From Flavobacterium sp. (GTDB lineage Bacteria > Bacteroidota > Bacteroidia > Flavobacteriales > Flavobacteriaceae), in NCBI RefSeq assembly GCF_021151785.1, contig NZ_JAGKWP010000001.1:1-64000 (forward strand): DNA of 64,000 nt. The letters are read 5' to 3'. The first letter of the stretch is position 1, and each line of letters begins with the position of its first letter. Shown one piece after another: positions 44,296 to 54,927 of the stretch. The notes below the pieces were generated by a model that was not told the origin of the DNA, ran no database searches, and was given only the letters and a program-made list of their open reading frames with translations. Position numbers and translations under genes: made by a program.

Positions 44296-44329
44296 AAAAA
44301 AAAGCATCAATTACAATTGATGCTTTTTT
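44296..44329 (-). terminator. terminator of pckA
   Basis: AAAGCATCAATT (44301-44312) and AATTGATGCTTT (44315-44326) form a perfect 12-bp stem flanked by A and T tracts. It lies downstream of pckA on the minus strand. Confidence 0.8.
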
Positions 44330-44356
44330 AAATATAGTAGTAGTTAGTTTGTAAAA

Positions 44357-45985
44357 TTAACTTAATTGTGGACCAGCTTTTACCAATGTAGCCCCTTCTT
44401 CGTTGTCTGTATATTGAACGAAATTCTTAATAAATCTACCTGCTAAGTCTTCAGCTTTTGTACTCCATTCAGAAGCATCAGCATAAGTGTTTCTAGGATC
44501 TAAAATGTTTGCGTCTACATTAGGTAATGCAGTTGGCACCGTAAAGTTAAAAACTGGAATTACTTTGGTTTCTGCTTTTTCAATAGAACCATCTAAGATT
44601 GCGTCAATAATAGCGCGAGTATCTTTAATAGAAATACGTTTTCCTGTTCCATTCCATCCTGTATTTACCATATAAGCGGTTGCATTATGTTTTTCCATTT
44701 TTTTCACTAATTCTTCTCCATATTTTGTAGGGTGAAGTGATAAAAATGCTTTTCCAAAACAAGCCGAAAAAGTAGGCTCAGGTTGTGTAACTCCTCTTTC
44801 TGTACCAGCTAATTTTGCTGTAAATCCAGATAAGAAATAGTATTTAGTTTGTTCTGGAGTTAATTTTGAAACAGGAGGCATTACACCAAAAGCATCTGCA
44901 GTTAAGAAGATTACTTTAGTTGCATGACCTGCTTTAGAAACAGGTTTAACAATATTCTCAATATGATAAATTGGATAAGAAACACGCGTGTTTTGTGTAA
45001 CAGAACCATCTTTGAAATCAATTTTTCCATTAGCATCAACTGTTACGTTTTCTAGCAATGCATCTTTTTTAATTGCTCCATAGATATCTGGTTCGTTTTC
45101 TTTACTTAAATCGATTGTTTTTGCATAACAACCACCTTCGAAGTTAAATACCCCGTCGTTATCCCAACCATGCTCGTCATCACCAATTAACTCACGTTTT
45201 GGGTCAGTTGATAATGTCGTTTTTCCTGTTCCAGATAAACCAAAGAAAACTGCAACATCACCATCTTTACCTTTGTTAGCAGAACAATGCATGGAAGCAA
45301 TTCCTTGTAGAGGTAAGTAATAATTCATCATGGAGAACAATCCTTTTTTCATTTCTCCACCATACCAAGTTCCACCTATTAATTGAATTTTCTCAGTTAA
45401 ATTGAAAGCTACATAAACTTCAGAATTTAATCCATGCGCTTTGTAGTCTTTAAAAGAAGTTTTAGACGCATTCATTACAATAAAGTCTGGCTCACCAAAA
45501 TTTGCTAATTCTTCAGCTGAAGGACGAATGAACATATTTGTAACAAAATGAGCTTGCCATGCCACTTCCATGATGAAGCGAACTTTTAATCGTGTATTCT
45601 CATTAGCACCACAAAAAGCATCTACTACAAATAATTTTTTTCCAGATAATTGATTAACAGAAGTTTCTTTTAAGGCATTCCAAGTTTCTGTTGAAATAGG
45701 TTTGTTGTCATTTGCTGCTTTGTCAGAGTTCCACCAAATGGTGTTTTCTGTAACACTATCTTTAACAATGTATTTGTCTTTTGGGGAACGCCCTGTAAAT
45801 TCACCTGTCATTACATTAACAGCGCCAAGTTCTGTTAATTGCCCTCTTTCAAAACCTTGTAAATGATCATTTAATTCTTCATTATATAGTAAGTCATATG
45901 AAGGGTTATAAATGATTTCCTGAACGTCTTTAATACCATATTTTTCTAACGAAATCGTTTTCGTAAATTGAGCATGTGTATTCAT
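44357..45985 (-). CDS. pckA: phosphoenolpyruvate carboxykinase (ATP)
   Basis: 542 residues. It converts oxaloacetate and ATP to phosphoenolpyruvate and CO2, the entry to gluconeogenesis. Motifs are [14 protein letters not shown] (61-74), the P-loop [11 protein letters not shown] (249-259), the metal-binding IGDDEHGWD (267-275), and [18 protein letters not shown]. All look intact. It is monocistronic, with a terminator behind it and DUF423 upstream in the same orientation 73 nt away. Confidence 0.97.
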   Translation of the reverse strand: MNTHAQFTKTISLEKYGIKDVQEIIYNPSYDLLYNEELNDHLQGFERGQLTELGAVNVMTGEFTGRSPKDKYIVKDSVTENTIWWNSDKAANDNKPISTETWNALKETSVNQLSGKKLFVVDAFCGANENTRLKVRFIMEVAWQAHFVTNMFIRPSAEELANFGEPDFIVMNASKTSFKDYKAHGLNSEVYVAFNLTEKIQLIGGTWYGGEMKKGLFSMMNYYLPLQGIASMHCSANKGKDGDVAVFFGLSGTGKTTLSTDPKRELIGDDEHGWDNDGVFNFEGGCYAKTIDLSKENEPDIYGAIKKDALLENVTVDANGKIDFKDGSVTQNTRVSYPIYHIENIVKPVSKAGHATKVIFLTADAFGVMPPVSKLTPEQTKYYFLSGFTAKLAGTERGVTQPEPTFSACFGKAFLSLHPTKYGEELVKKMEKHNATAYMVNTGWNGTGKRISIKDTRAIIDAILDGSIEKAETKVIPVFNFTVPTALPNVDANILDPRNTYADASEWSTKAEDLAGRFIKNFVQYTDNEEGATLVKAGPQLS

Positions 45986-46058
45986 AAATAATAAGTTATG
46001 TTGCTTTATATTAAAATGCGAAAATAAAAATTAAATTTTAGATATAAGGTGATATTAG

Positions 46059-46442
46059 CTATTTTTTTGTTAGAAGTTTATATATAAGCATTCCCCAATC
46101 AGCTATTAAAAATAGCCCACCAATAGGGGTTATGGGACCTAAAATTTTAGACTTAATGCCAGTAATACTAGAAGTTGTCAATAAATAAATAGATCCAGAA
46201 AAAAATAAAACACCAATTAAAGTGAAATAAAAGATGAACTCTTTGTCTTTCATAGTTAGTAAGCTGGTTGTGCCAACAAATAATAAGAATAAGGCATGAT
46301 ACATTTGGTATTTTACTCCTGTCTCAAAAGAAGTAAGTTGGTCAAGGGTTAATACCTTTTTTAAAGCATGGGCACCAAAAGCACCTAAAATGATAGCAAA
46401 AAAACCAAAAACGGCAGCAACTACCAAGATCTTTTTTTCCAT
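46059..46442 (-). CDS. DUF423 membrane protein
   Basis: 127 residues with four hydrophobic helices. FFAIILGAFGAHALKK near the N-terminus and the FETGVKYQMYHALFLL segment are characteristic of DUF423 (YwdK-like) proteins. Function unknown. A perfect TATATTTG -7 element on the minus strand at 46461-46468 gives an 18-nt leader. It diverges from the saccharopine dehydrogenase-family gene. Confidence 0.9.
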   Translation of the reverse strand: MEKKILVVAAVFGFFAIILGAFGAHALKKVLTLDQLTSFETGVKYQMYHALFLLFVGTTSLLTMKDKEFIFYFTLIGVLFFSGSIYLLTTSSITGIKSKILGPITPIGGLFLIADWGMLIYKLLTKK

Positions 46443-46575
46443 TTCTTTCTAAATTTCGGACAAATATATGAAAGTATACTAAAACTTTATCAATAAAATG
46501 CATTTTAACTTTTTAAAAATATAACATTTTATTACCTTCGTGTTATAATTCTATTAAACAAACCAAAACAACAGA

Positions 46576-47946
46576 ATGAAAAAAATACTAATTATTGGTG
46601 CAGGTCGTTCGGCATCGTCCTTGATAAAATACTTAATTGAAAAATCAACTTCCGAAAATTTACACATAACAATTGGAGATTTATCAGAAGAATTAGCTAG
46701 AAAAAAGACCAATAATCATTTAAATGCCCGACCTATAGCTTTCGACGTATTCAATGAAGTGCAAAGAAAAGAAGAAATTCAGCAAGCAGATTTAGTAATT
46801 TCCATGTTGCCTGCTCATTTACATATTGAAGTTGCTAAAGATTGTATCGCTTATAAAAAGCACATGGTTACAGCTTCTTACATTAGTCCAGCAATGCAAG
46901 AATTAGATGAAGTGGCCAAAGCAAATAATCTGATTTTGATGAATGAAATCGGCTTAGATCCTGGTATTGATCATATGAGTGCTATGAAAGTAATGGATGA
47001 GATTAGAGCAAAAGGAGGACAAATTATTTTATTTGAATCTTTTTGTGGTGGTTTAGTAGCACCAGAAAGCGATACTAATTTATGGAATTATAAATTTTCA
47101 TGGAATCCAAGAAATGTGGTTTTAGCTGGTCAAGGAGGTGCTGCTAAATTTATTCAAGAAGGAAAATACAAATACATTCCATATAACAAATTATTTAGAA
47201 GAACCGAGTTTTTGGAAGTAGAGGGTTATGGTAGATTTGAAGCCTATGCCAATAGAGATTCGTTAAAATACAGGAGTATATATGGTCTTGACGATGCTTT
47301 AACATGTTATCGAGGAACCATTAGAAGAGTGGGTTATTCAAGAGCTTGGGATATTTTAGTGCAGTTGGGAATGACTGATGATACTTATATAATGGAAAAT
47401 TCTGAAAACATGACTTACAGAGAATTTACCAATTCTTTTTTGCCTTATCATCCAACAGACACGGTTGAAATTAAATTAAGACATGCGCAAAAAATAGATC
47501 AAGATGATGTTATTTGGGATAAATTAGTGGAATTGGATTTGTTTGATGGAACAAAAAAAGTAGGTTTAAAAGAGGCTACTCCTGCTCAAATTTTAGAAAA
47601 AATATTAGCAGAAAAATGGGCTTTGCAACCCCAAGATAAAGATATGATTGTAATGTATCATAAGTTCGGTTATATTCTGAATGGAGAGAAAAAACAAATA
47701 GATTCAACCATGGTTTGTATTGGAGATGATCAAACCTATACAGCAATGGCTAAAACTGTAGGTCTACCTGTTGCTATTGCTGCATTAAAAATATTAAAAG
47801 GTGAAATAACAACTCCAGGAGTTCAACTTCCAATTTCAAAAGAAGTTTATGAACCTATTTTGAAAGAATTAGAAGACTATGGTGTTATTTTTAAAGAAAT
47901 AGAGGTGCCTTATTTAGGTTACAACCATCTAAACATTACTAATTAA
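46576..47946 (+). CDS. saccharopine dehydrogenase family protein
   Basis: 456 residues. An N-terminal NAD(P) Rossmann fold (ILIIGAGRSASSLIKYL) is followed by the saccharopine dehydrogenase catalytic region with MNEIGLDPGIDHMSAMKV and FCGGLVAPE. It resembles the lysine-degrading saccharopine dehydrogenase half of the animal bifunctional enzyme and fungal Lys9, so lysine catabolism is a fair guess; carboxynorspermidine-type activity is an alternative. The Lrp-family regulator 101 nt downstream may act on it. Confidence 0.88.
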   Translation: MKKILIIGAGRSASSLIKYLIEKSTSENLHITIGDLSEELARKKTNNHLNARPIAFDVFNEVQRKEEIQQADLVISMLPAHLHIEVAKDCIAYKKHMVTASYISPAMQELDEVAKANNLILMNEIGLDPGIDHMSAMKVMDEIRAKGGQIILFESFCGGLVAPESDTNLWNYKFSWNPRNVVLAGQGGAAKFIQEGKYKYIPYNKLFRRTEFLEVEGYGRFEAYANRDSLKYRSIYGLDDALTCYRGTIRRVGYSRAWDILVQLGMTDDTYIMENSENMTYREFTNSFLPYHPTDTVEIKLRHAQKIDQDDVIWDKLVELDLFDGTKKVGLKEATPAQILEKILAEKWALQPQDKDMIVMYHKFGYILNGEKKQIDSTMVCIGDDQTYTAMAKTVGLPVAIAALKILKGEITTPGVQLPISKEVYEPILKELEDYGVIFKEIEVPYLGYNHLNITN

Positions 47947-47965
47947 GATAAAGCTTTTGCTCTTG

Positions 47966-48000
47966 AATCCTTTTCTAAAACAATTGAAAAGGATTTTTTT
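47966..48000 (+). terminator. terminator after the saccharopine dehydrogenase gene
   Basis: AATCCTTTTC (47966-47975) and GAAAAGGATT (47986-47995) form a 10-bp stem with a 10-nt loop followed by Ts. It lies before the Lrp-type gene, so the two genes are probably separate units. Confidence 0.75.
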
Positions 48001-48047
48001 GCTTCTAATTGTAACTAATTTTATATCTTTAATTAAAAATTGTTAAC

Positions 48048-48518
48048 ATGAAGTTAAATCATTTACAAATTGAAATTGACGGAATAGATAAAGAAATTCT
48101 GCGAGATTTGATGGAAGATGCTAGGAAGCCTATTTTACAAATTGCAAATAAGATAGGTATTTCAGGAGCAGCTATTCATCAAAGGCTAAAAAAATTAGAG
48201 CAAGCAGGTGTAATTTCTGGGTCTAAGTATGTGGTAGACAGCAAAGTATTAGGATATAAAACTATGGCTTTTGTTGGGATTTATTTAGAAAAAGCTTCAA
48301 GTAATCCTGAAGTTGTAAAAGAATTAAAAAAAATCCCTGAAGTATTGGAAGCACATTATACTACGGGTAATTGGAGCATTCTAACTAAAATTATTTGTCA
48401 AGATAATGAGCATTTGATGAATTTATTGAATAAAAAAATTCAAATAATAAAAGGTGTCTCAAGGACAGAAACATTTATTTCATTAGAACAGCAAATAGAA
48501 AGACAAATTCAGCTCTAA
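48048..48518 (+). CDS. Lrp/AsnC family transcriptional regulator
   Basis: 156 residues. The N-terminal winged helix-turn-helix is visible (IDKEILRDLMEDARKPILQIANKIGISGAAIHQRLKKLEQAGVI region, about 14-57), and the C-terminal RAM domain has KTMAFVGIYLEKAS and EAHYTTGNWSILTKI. Such proteins sense amino acids and regulate their metabolism. Its position just behind the saccharopine dehydrogenase gene suggests lysine as a ligand, which is inference only. Confidence 0.93.
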   Translation: MKLNHLQIEIDGIDKEILRDLMEDARKPILQIANKIGISGAAIHQRLKKLEQAGVISGSKYVVDSKVLGYKTMAFVGIYLEKASSNPEVVKELKKIPEVLEAHYTTGNWSILTKIICQDNEHLMNLLNKKIQIIKGVSRTETFISLEQQIERQIQL

Positions 48519-48540
48519 AAACATTAGATTTAAAGAAAAA

Positions 48541-48570
48541 CAATCCAAATACTTTTAAATATTTGGATTG
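48541..48570 (-). terminator. terminator between convergent lrp-like and zinc peptidase genes
   Basis: CAATCCAAATA (48541-48551) and TATTTGGATTG (48560-48570) form a perfect 11-bp stem. On the minus strand it is followed by TTTTTCTTT, so it mainly ends the metallopeptidase transcript. Confidence 0.75.
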
Positions 48571-48594
48571 TTGAATGTTTTTAAAAATGAGAAA

Positions 48595-49293
48595 TTATTC
48601 TCTTCTGCCAAAAACTTGTAAAGCCCAATATAACATAGATGCTACGGCTCCAATTGCAGCTACTAAATAAGTACGAGCGGCCCATTTTAAGGAATCTTCA
48701 GCACCAGCATATTCTTGTTGAGAAACCATGTTTTTATTTTTCAACCAAGCTAATGCTCGATTACTAGCATCATATTCAACAGGTAAGGTAATTAATGAAA
48801 ATGCAGTTGCAATTCCCATTAATATCAATCCAACAATCGCAACAATGTATCCAATCGACAAACCTTTAGAAGCGATTCCTAAGATTAATCCCCCTACAAT
48901 TAACCATTGTGATAAAGAAGAAGAAACGTTAACTATTGGCACCATTTGAGAACGCATTGTTAGCCAACTGTAAGCTGTAGCATGTTGAACCGCATGACCA
49001 CATTCGTGTGCAGCTACAGCAGCAGCAGCAGCATTTCTTTGATTGTATACCGCTTCAGATAAATTAACCGTTTTGTCTACTGGGTTGTAATGGTCAGTTA
49101 AACGTCCGGGTTTTGAAATAACCTTAACATCATAAATCCCATGATCGTGAAGCATTTGTTCTGCAATTTCAGCTCCACTCATACCATTTCTTAAATGAAC
49201 TTTAGAATAATAATCAAACTTACTTTGTAAACGGTTACTAACCAGCCAACTTACTAAAGCAATTCCCGCTATTAAGATATAATATCCAAACAT
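48595..49293 (-). CDS. zinc metallopeptidase, membrane-bound (YugP type)
   Basis: 232 residues. The zinc motif is HECGH (96-100) within AAVAAHECGHAVQH. One helix lies at the N-terminus, and two strongly hydrophobic helices follow the active site (WLIVGGLILGIA and IVAIVGLILMGIATAF), with another at the C-terminus. This fits the neutral zinc metallopeptidase group 2 (YugP). The physiological substrate is unknown. It converges with the Lrp-type gene. Upstream 49294-49555 carries only AT-rich sequence and the gdhA promoter. Confidence 0.92.
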   Translation of the reverse strand: MFGYYILIAGIALVSWLVSNRLQSKFDYYSKVHLRNGMSGAEIAEQMLHDHGIYDVKVISKPGRLTDHYNPVDKTVNLSEAVYNQRNAAAAAVAAHECGHAVQHATAYSWLTMRSQMVPIVNVSSSLSQWLIVGGLILGIASKGLSIGYIVAIVGLILMGIATAFSLITLPVEYDASNRALAWLKNKNMVSQQEYAGAEDSLKWAARTYLVAAIGAVASMLYWALQVFGRRE

Positions 49294-49515
49294 ATTTTTC
49301 TAATTTTTGATTTCAAAAGCTATAGCAATTTTTGAGCCAATTTAGAAAAAATGACAACTTGTCAAGATTCTTTTTTTTAAAATAATGAAACATATCTTTT
49401 GTTCCAAAATTGCTAATTTCTTAAAAATTAAACAACATGAACTTTGAATTATCAATGATTGGCAAATTAAGGTTTAAAATTTTGTTATATTCTTCGTGAG
49501 TTGTGTTTTAAAATG

Positions 49516-49523
49516 TATATTTG
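49516..49523 (+). promoter_or_regulatory. -7 element of the gdhA promoter
   Basis: TATATTTG matches TAnnTTTG exactly and gives a leader of about 28 nt before ATG 49556. No TTG is found at the ideal distance. Confidence 0.5.
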
Positions 49524-49534
49524 CCACTAGATAA

Positions 49535-50899
<1,365 letters not shown>

Positions 50900-50921
50900 T
50901 TACAAATTGTTATATAAAAGT

Positions 50922-50953
50922 AAAGCAGTTTTCCATGGAAAACTGCTTTTTTT
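50922..50953 (+). terminator. terminator of gdhA
   Basis: AAAGCAGTTTTCC (50922-50934) and GGAAAACTGCTTT (50937-50949) form a perfect 13-bp stem with a 2-nt gap, followed by Ts. Confidence 0.85.
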
Positions 50954-50964
50954 GTTTCTTGTTA

Positions 50965-51609
50965 TTAAGCTTCGCCTTCCCATTCTGCATAGAATTGTGC
51001 TAAAAAGCGTTCCATGAAAGCATGCCTATTAGCCGCTATTTTTTTTGCGGTTTCTGTATTCATTTTGTCTTTGAGTAATAATAATTTTTCGTAAAAATGA
51101 TTTATGGTAGGCGCAGTTGAATTTTTGTATTCCTCTTTAGTCATATTCATTTTAGGAGAGATTGAAGGATCGTAGAGACTTCTATTTTTAAAACCACCAT
51201 AGTTAAACGTACGAGCTATACCTATCGCACCGATGGCATCTAGACGATCAGCATCTTGAACAATTTCTAATTCTTTAGAGTGAAATTTTGACTTGAAGTT
51301 TCCTCCTTTAAATGATAGATTTTCGATGATAGCTATCACATGATCAATTGTGGTTTTATCAAGTTGTTCTTGCTCTAGAAATTGTCTGGCTATTTTTGGT
51401 CCAATCTGTTCATTTCCATCATGAAATTTGCTATCCGCAATATCGTGTAAGAGCGCCCCTAATTTAATAACGGTGAGGTTGCAGATTTCGGTTTGTGCAA
51501 TTAGAAGCGCATTTTTATACACACGTTCAATGTGAAACCAGTCATGACCGCCTTCAGCCTCTTTTAATTTATTTTTTACAAATACTATTGTGTTATCAAT
51601 GCTACTCAT
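50965..51609 (-). CDS. HD domain phosphohydrolase
   Basis: 214 residues. The HD metal site is seen as HDWFHIERV (His22), LGALLHDIADS (His55-Asp56) and later VQDADRLDAIGAIGIART. This is the YedJ-like small HD group, with nucleotidase or phosphodiesterase activity as the likely chemistry and substrate unknown. Its start lies three bases after the T-tract of the desaturase terminator, so expression may depend on read-through. Confidence 0.9.
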   Translation of the reverse strand: MSSIDNTIVFVKNKLKEAEGGHDWFHIERVYKNALLIAQTEICNLTVIKLGALLHDIADSKFHDGNEQIGPKIARQFLEQEQLDKTTIDHVIAIIENLSFKGGNFKSKFHSKELEIVQDADRLDAIGAIGIARTFNYGGFKNRSLYDPSISPKMNMTKEEYKNSTAPTINHFYEKLLLLKDKMNTETAKKIAANRHAFMERFLAQFYAEWEGEA

Positions 51610-51612
51610 AGG

Positions 51613-51642
51613 AAAAAAAATCCTTTCGTTTTTGAAAGGATT
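51613..51642 (-). terminator. terminator of the desaturase gene, abutting the HD gene start
   Basis: AATCCTTTC and GAAAGGATT (51619-51627 with 51634-51642) form a 9-bp stem with a 6-nt loop, and the minus strand continues with T8. ATG 51609 of the HD gene follows at once. Confidence 0.75.
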
Positions 51643-51650
51643 GTTATTTG

Positions 51651-52640
51651 TTATTTAATTAAAGCGGGTTGTACCCATTTGAAAATATGAGTTTGATCTG
51701 GAAGTACTAGTCGCTCTGAAATTTTTTTCATTCTGTCTGGTAATCTCATAATGAAATCTCTGGCTTTTTCTGCTTCATCTGTAAGACCGTTGATTTTATC
51801 AATCTCCCATTTATCAATAAGTTTTTGCATGATTTCAACATAATCCATAGCGGTATATACTCCTAGTTTTTGAGCTGAAGTAGAGAACTGCTCAAAAGCG
51901 GTACTTATTTTTTCCCCTGACTCCCTTAAGAAGTGGGCTGGCATGGTGATTTTTAACTTCATCATGTGTTGGAAAGCCAGCATCATTTCACTTGGATCTA
52001 CTTTAAAAATTTGATTTACAAATTCACTATAGGCTAAGTGATGGCGCATTTCATCTCCAGCAATTAAATTACACATTTTGTGTAATTTTTTATCTCCAAA
52101 TTTTTTAGCAATTTGTGCTACACGATTATGTGAGATGTAAGTAGCTAATTCTTGAAAACTTGTATAAACAAAATTTTTATAAGGATCTTTACCAGTACCA
52201 ATATCAAAACCATCGTTAATCAAGTGGTGTGTTGTTTGTTCAACCTCTTTCATGTTTACTCTACCTGAAAGATACAAGTACTTGTTTAATACGTCTCCGT
52301 GGCGGTTTTCTTCTCCGGTCCAGTGACGAACCCATTTGCTCCATCCGTTACGGCTTTCATTGTCTACGCCTTCTACTTCCATTAACCATGATTCATAAGT
52401 TGGTAGTGCCTCTTCAGTAATAGTATCTCCTACAAGGACTACCCAAAAATCATAAGGTAAATCTTTTGCAATTTCTCTTAATTCTGTTACATCGTCTAAA
52501 AAAGTTTCGCTTTCAGAGTGAGGTAACAAATCGGTTGGTTGCCAAATTTTTTCCACTGGAATTAAAAAATCGTTCATGAAAGAATCGATCTTTTTTTCTA
52601 GCAGTTGCATAACTTCCAACCTTACATTTTTTAATGACAT
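51651..52640 (-). CDS. acyl-ACP desaturase
   Basis: 329 residues, soluble di-iron desaturase of the plant stearoyl-ACP type. Iron ligands are in WTGEENRHG (Glu110/Glu111, His114) and GDEMRHH (Glu197, His200). It introduces a double bond in acyl-ACP, affecting membrane fluidity. It lies 6 nt after the start-side neighbour plsC, probably as one operon of lipid genes (plsC then desaturase), ended by the terminator at 51613-51642. Confidence 0.93.
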   Translation of the reverse strand: MSLKNVRLEVMQLLEKKIDSFMNDFLIPVEKIWQPTDLLPHSESETFLDDVTELREIAKDLPYDFWVVLVGDTITEEALPTYESWLMEVEGVDNESRNGWSKWVRHWTGEENRHGDVLNKYLYLSGRVNMKEVEQTTHHLINDGFDIGTGKDPYKNFVYTSFQELATYISHNRVAQIAKKFGDKKLHKMCNLIAGDEMRHHLAYSEFVNQIFKVDPSEMMLAFQHMMKLKITMPAHFLRESGEKISTAFEQFSTSAQKLGVYTAMDYVEIMQKLIDKWEIDKINGLTDEAEKARDFIMRLPDRMKKISERLVLPDQTHIFKWVQPALIK

Positions 52641-52646
52641 GTTTTA

Positions 52647-53378
52647 TTATTTTATATTTTGGGTTATTATTTTTTCTGTTTTTTCAATTAGTTCCTCAAA
52701 ACTATAGTCGGCTCCTTTCAAAGCTGGATGAATCATAAACTCTAAACGATTACCTAGACCTAATGGAAATTGTCCATATCGTGTCATTTTCCAAGAATTA
52801 TTTATAGTGACTGGAAGAAAATAAGCATCAGGGGCAAATTTATATAACATTTTTAAACCATTGACTGAAAATTCTTTTGGTTTGCCATTTTTACTTCTTG
52901 TACCTTCAGGAAAAATAACTACTGAATAATTATTTTCGTTGATGTATTCGGCCACTTTTTTAATAGCAGGCAAGGCTTGTTTTGGGTCTTTTCTGTCAAT
53001 TAGTGCAGAACCGCCATGGCGTAAATTATAAGAAACACTAGGTATGCCTTTTCCTAATTCTTTTTTGCTGATGAATTTAGGATGCAATTTTCTTAAAAAC
53101 CAAATAAAAGGCGGAATGTCATACAAACTTTGATGGTTAGAAACTATAATTACTGGAACATTGTTAGGAACATTTTCAAATCCAGTTATTCTATATGTGG
53201 TACCTAAAATATGTGTAGAACGAACTAAAAACCAGTTGAGCACGGCTACACTAATTCGGTGAGCATTGTAACCAAAAAGATTGAAACAAATCCATTGAAT
53301 CGGATGAAAAATCACTAAACAAAGGCCAAAAACAAAATAAAAAATAACCGATAAAGGATAAGAAAGTATTTTTTGCAT
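52647..53378 (-). CDS. plsC: 1-acyl-sn-glycerol-3-phosphate acyltransferase
   Basis: 243 residues. It acylates lysophosphatidic acid to phosphatidic acid. Block 1 is SNHQSLYD (80-87), and block 3 is FPEGTRSKNG (156-165). An N-terminal hydrophobic helix anchors it to the inner membrane. A TATCTTTG -7 element on the minus strand at 53392-53399 gives a leader of 13 nt. The desaturase gene follows after 6 nt. A second, different PlsC-like gene is at 38722-39864. Confidence 0.93.
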   Translation of the reverse strand: MQKILSYPLSVIFYFVFGLCLVIFHPIQWICFNLFGYNAHRISVAVLNWFLVRSTHILGTTYRITGFENVPNNVPVIIVSNHQSLYDIPPFIWFLRKLHPKFISKKELGKGIPSVSYNLRHGGSALIDRKDPKQALPAIKKVAEYINENNYSVVIFPEGTRSKNGKPKEFSVNGLKMLYKFAPDAYFLPVTINNSWKMTRYGQFPLGLGNRLEFMIHPALKGADYSFEELIEKTEKIITQNIK

Positions 53379-53407
53379 GGTATTTTTTTGTCAAAGATAT
53401 TCCTTAA

Positions 53408-53445
53408 AACAATAAAAACCATCAAAAAGGATGGTTTTTATTGTT
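53408..53445 (-). terminator. terminator of the bacilliredoxin gene
   Basis: AACAATAAAAACCATC (53408-53423) and GATGGTTTTTATTGTT (53430-53445) form a perfect 16-bp AT-rich stem with a 6-nt loop. It separates the bacilliredoxin gene from plsC on the minus strand. Confidence 0.75.
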
Positions 53446-53459
53446 CAATTGCTCATTTA

Positions 53460-53870
53460 TTAGCAAAATTCGTTATAAGCATCTTTTAAGTTTTCCGCAA
53501 TTAAGTCGGCTGGTCTACCTTCGATGTGATGTCTTTCAAGCATGTGAACTAATTCACCGTTTTTGAATAAAGCCATACAAGGAGAAGAAGGAGGGAAAGG
53601 GAACATATGTTCTCTCGCTTTATCTACCGCTTCTTTGTCTACTCCTGCAAAAACAGTTACTAATTGTGTAGGTACTTTAGTATTGTCTAAACTCATTTTT
53701 GCGCCTGGGCGCGCGTTTCTTGCGGCACATCCACAAACGGAATTAACCACCACTAGAGTAGTGCCTTCTTTAGCTAACGCTTGTTCAACTTCTTGTGCAT
53801 TATATAATTCTTGGAAACCTGCTTCTGATAATTCAGCACGCATTGGTTTTACTAATTCTTCTGGATACAT
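53460..53870 (-). CDS. bacilliredoxin (BrxA/BrxB, YphP family)
   Basis: 136 residues, thioredoxin fold. The active site is CGC (Cys46, Cys48) in [14 protein letters not shown], the signature of bacilliredoxins, which remove bacillithiol from oxidised proteins. Presence implies use of bacillithiol, as found in many Flavobacteria; biosynthesis genes are not in this window. A TAAATTTG -7 element on the minus strand at 53900-53907 lies 29 nt upstream. Divergent from the secreted protein gene at 54016. Confidence 0.94.
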   Translation of the reverse strand: MYPEELVKPMRAELSEAGFQELYNAQEVEQALAKEGTTLVVVNSVCGCAARNARPGAKMSLDNTKVPTQLVTVFAGVDKEAVDKAREHMFPFPPSSPCMALFKNGELVHMLERHHIEGRPADLIAENLKDAYNEFC

Positions 53871-53993
53871 ACTAATTTGATTTCAACATTAATGATGTAC
53901 AAATTTACAAAGAATTTTAGTGTAGACCCAATACAAAATCATAAAGATTTGTTATTGTTTTTATAGAAACTTCTTATTGCCAAAAGAACCTAA

Positions 53994-54001
53994 TATCTTT
54001 G
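53994..54001 (+). promoter_or_regulatory. -7 element fixing the start of the next gene
   Basis: TATCTTTG matches TAnnTTTG. It lies inside the open frame starting at 53977, so translation must begin downstream, at ATG 54016. Confidence 0.55.
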
Positions 54002-54015
54002 CTAAAAATATACAT

Positions 54016-54822
54016 ATGAAAAATTGGTTGTTTTTTTTATTTTTTACTTTTTTAGTTCAAGCACAAAATGAAAAAGAAATAGAGGTTGTTGTGGTAAAAA
54101 AAGCCCCTAAAATAGCTACTGTTTTAAAACGGTTAAATAAACAATTGTTGAAAAATGTCGATACTACAACTTATGTTTATCAATTAAATCAACTCAATTT
54201 TGAAAACACAGATACCATTATTTCTAGAAATGAAAAACAACTTTTGAAGTTTACTGATTTTGCTGGTCAATTTTCTAAAAAAAATGAGATTGAAAACAAA
54301 GACAATTGGTTCACTAAGATTAAAGAAACGTTTAAAGATTATTCGGCAAAAGAGTCTCCAATAGGTTGGATTTCTGGTTTTCCTGTCCGAAAAAATATTA
54401 CGATAACAGACTTAGATTTTATTCGAACCACTAGAGGTTATGCCTATAAAGTCGAATGGATTAATGATGAAGATTTACTAATTTCATTTCAATCTGCTAA
54501 TTTTTATAAAGGTCAATTTGTAGTAGATAGAAATTACAATTTACTTTCTCTATCATACGAAGTTCAAGCACCATATCCGTTTTATTACACTAGTGATCAG
54601 AGTGTAGGAAAGTATCACACCTTTACTTCAAGTTGGATTTACCAGCGCGAGAAAGTAGCTATGACTTTTGCAATAGTTAAAAAGAAAATGGCTTTAGTTT
54701 CTTTGTCAATTGAAGAAAAATTGCGTGATTTTGTTTTTAACAGATACAATAAAGAAGGTGTAACATTCACCAAAAAGACTAATTTCTCTACTCAAATAGA
54801 ATTGTTTAGACGTATTGAATAA
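54016..54822 (+). CDS. secreted hypothetical protein
   Basis: 268 residues from ATG 54016. A signal peptide (WLFFLFFTFLVQAQ) indicates export, with cleavage near residue 17. The mature protein begins EKEIEVVVVKKAPK and then shows mixed helix and strand, with an Asn/Asp/Lys/Phe-rich composition; no domain recognised. No lipobox or sorting domain is seen. Convergent with crtY; the 105-nt gap between holds no clear terminator. Function unknown. Confidence 0.7.
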   Translation: MKNWLFFLFFTFLVQAQNEKEIEVVVVKKAPKIATVLKRLNKQLLKNVDTTTYVYQLNQLNFENTDTIISRNEKQLLKFTDFAGQFSKKNEIENKDNWFTKIKETFKDYSAKESPIGWISGFPVRKNITITDLDFIRTTRGYAYKVEWINDEDLLISFQSANFYKGQFVVDRNYNLLSLSYEVQAPYPFYYTSDQSVGKYHTFTSSWIYQREKVAMTFAIVKKKMALVSLSIEEKLRDFVFNRYNKEGVTFTKKTNFSTQIELFRRIE

Positions 54823-54927
54823 ATTCTAGGAGCATACATTATTTTTCAAAGATTTTTTGTCCTGCTTTTTGCATTACAAGGTAGTTTGCTATAATTAAGG
54901 CTACTCTGGACGTTTTGTTTTCATAAC

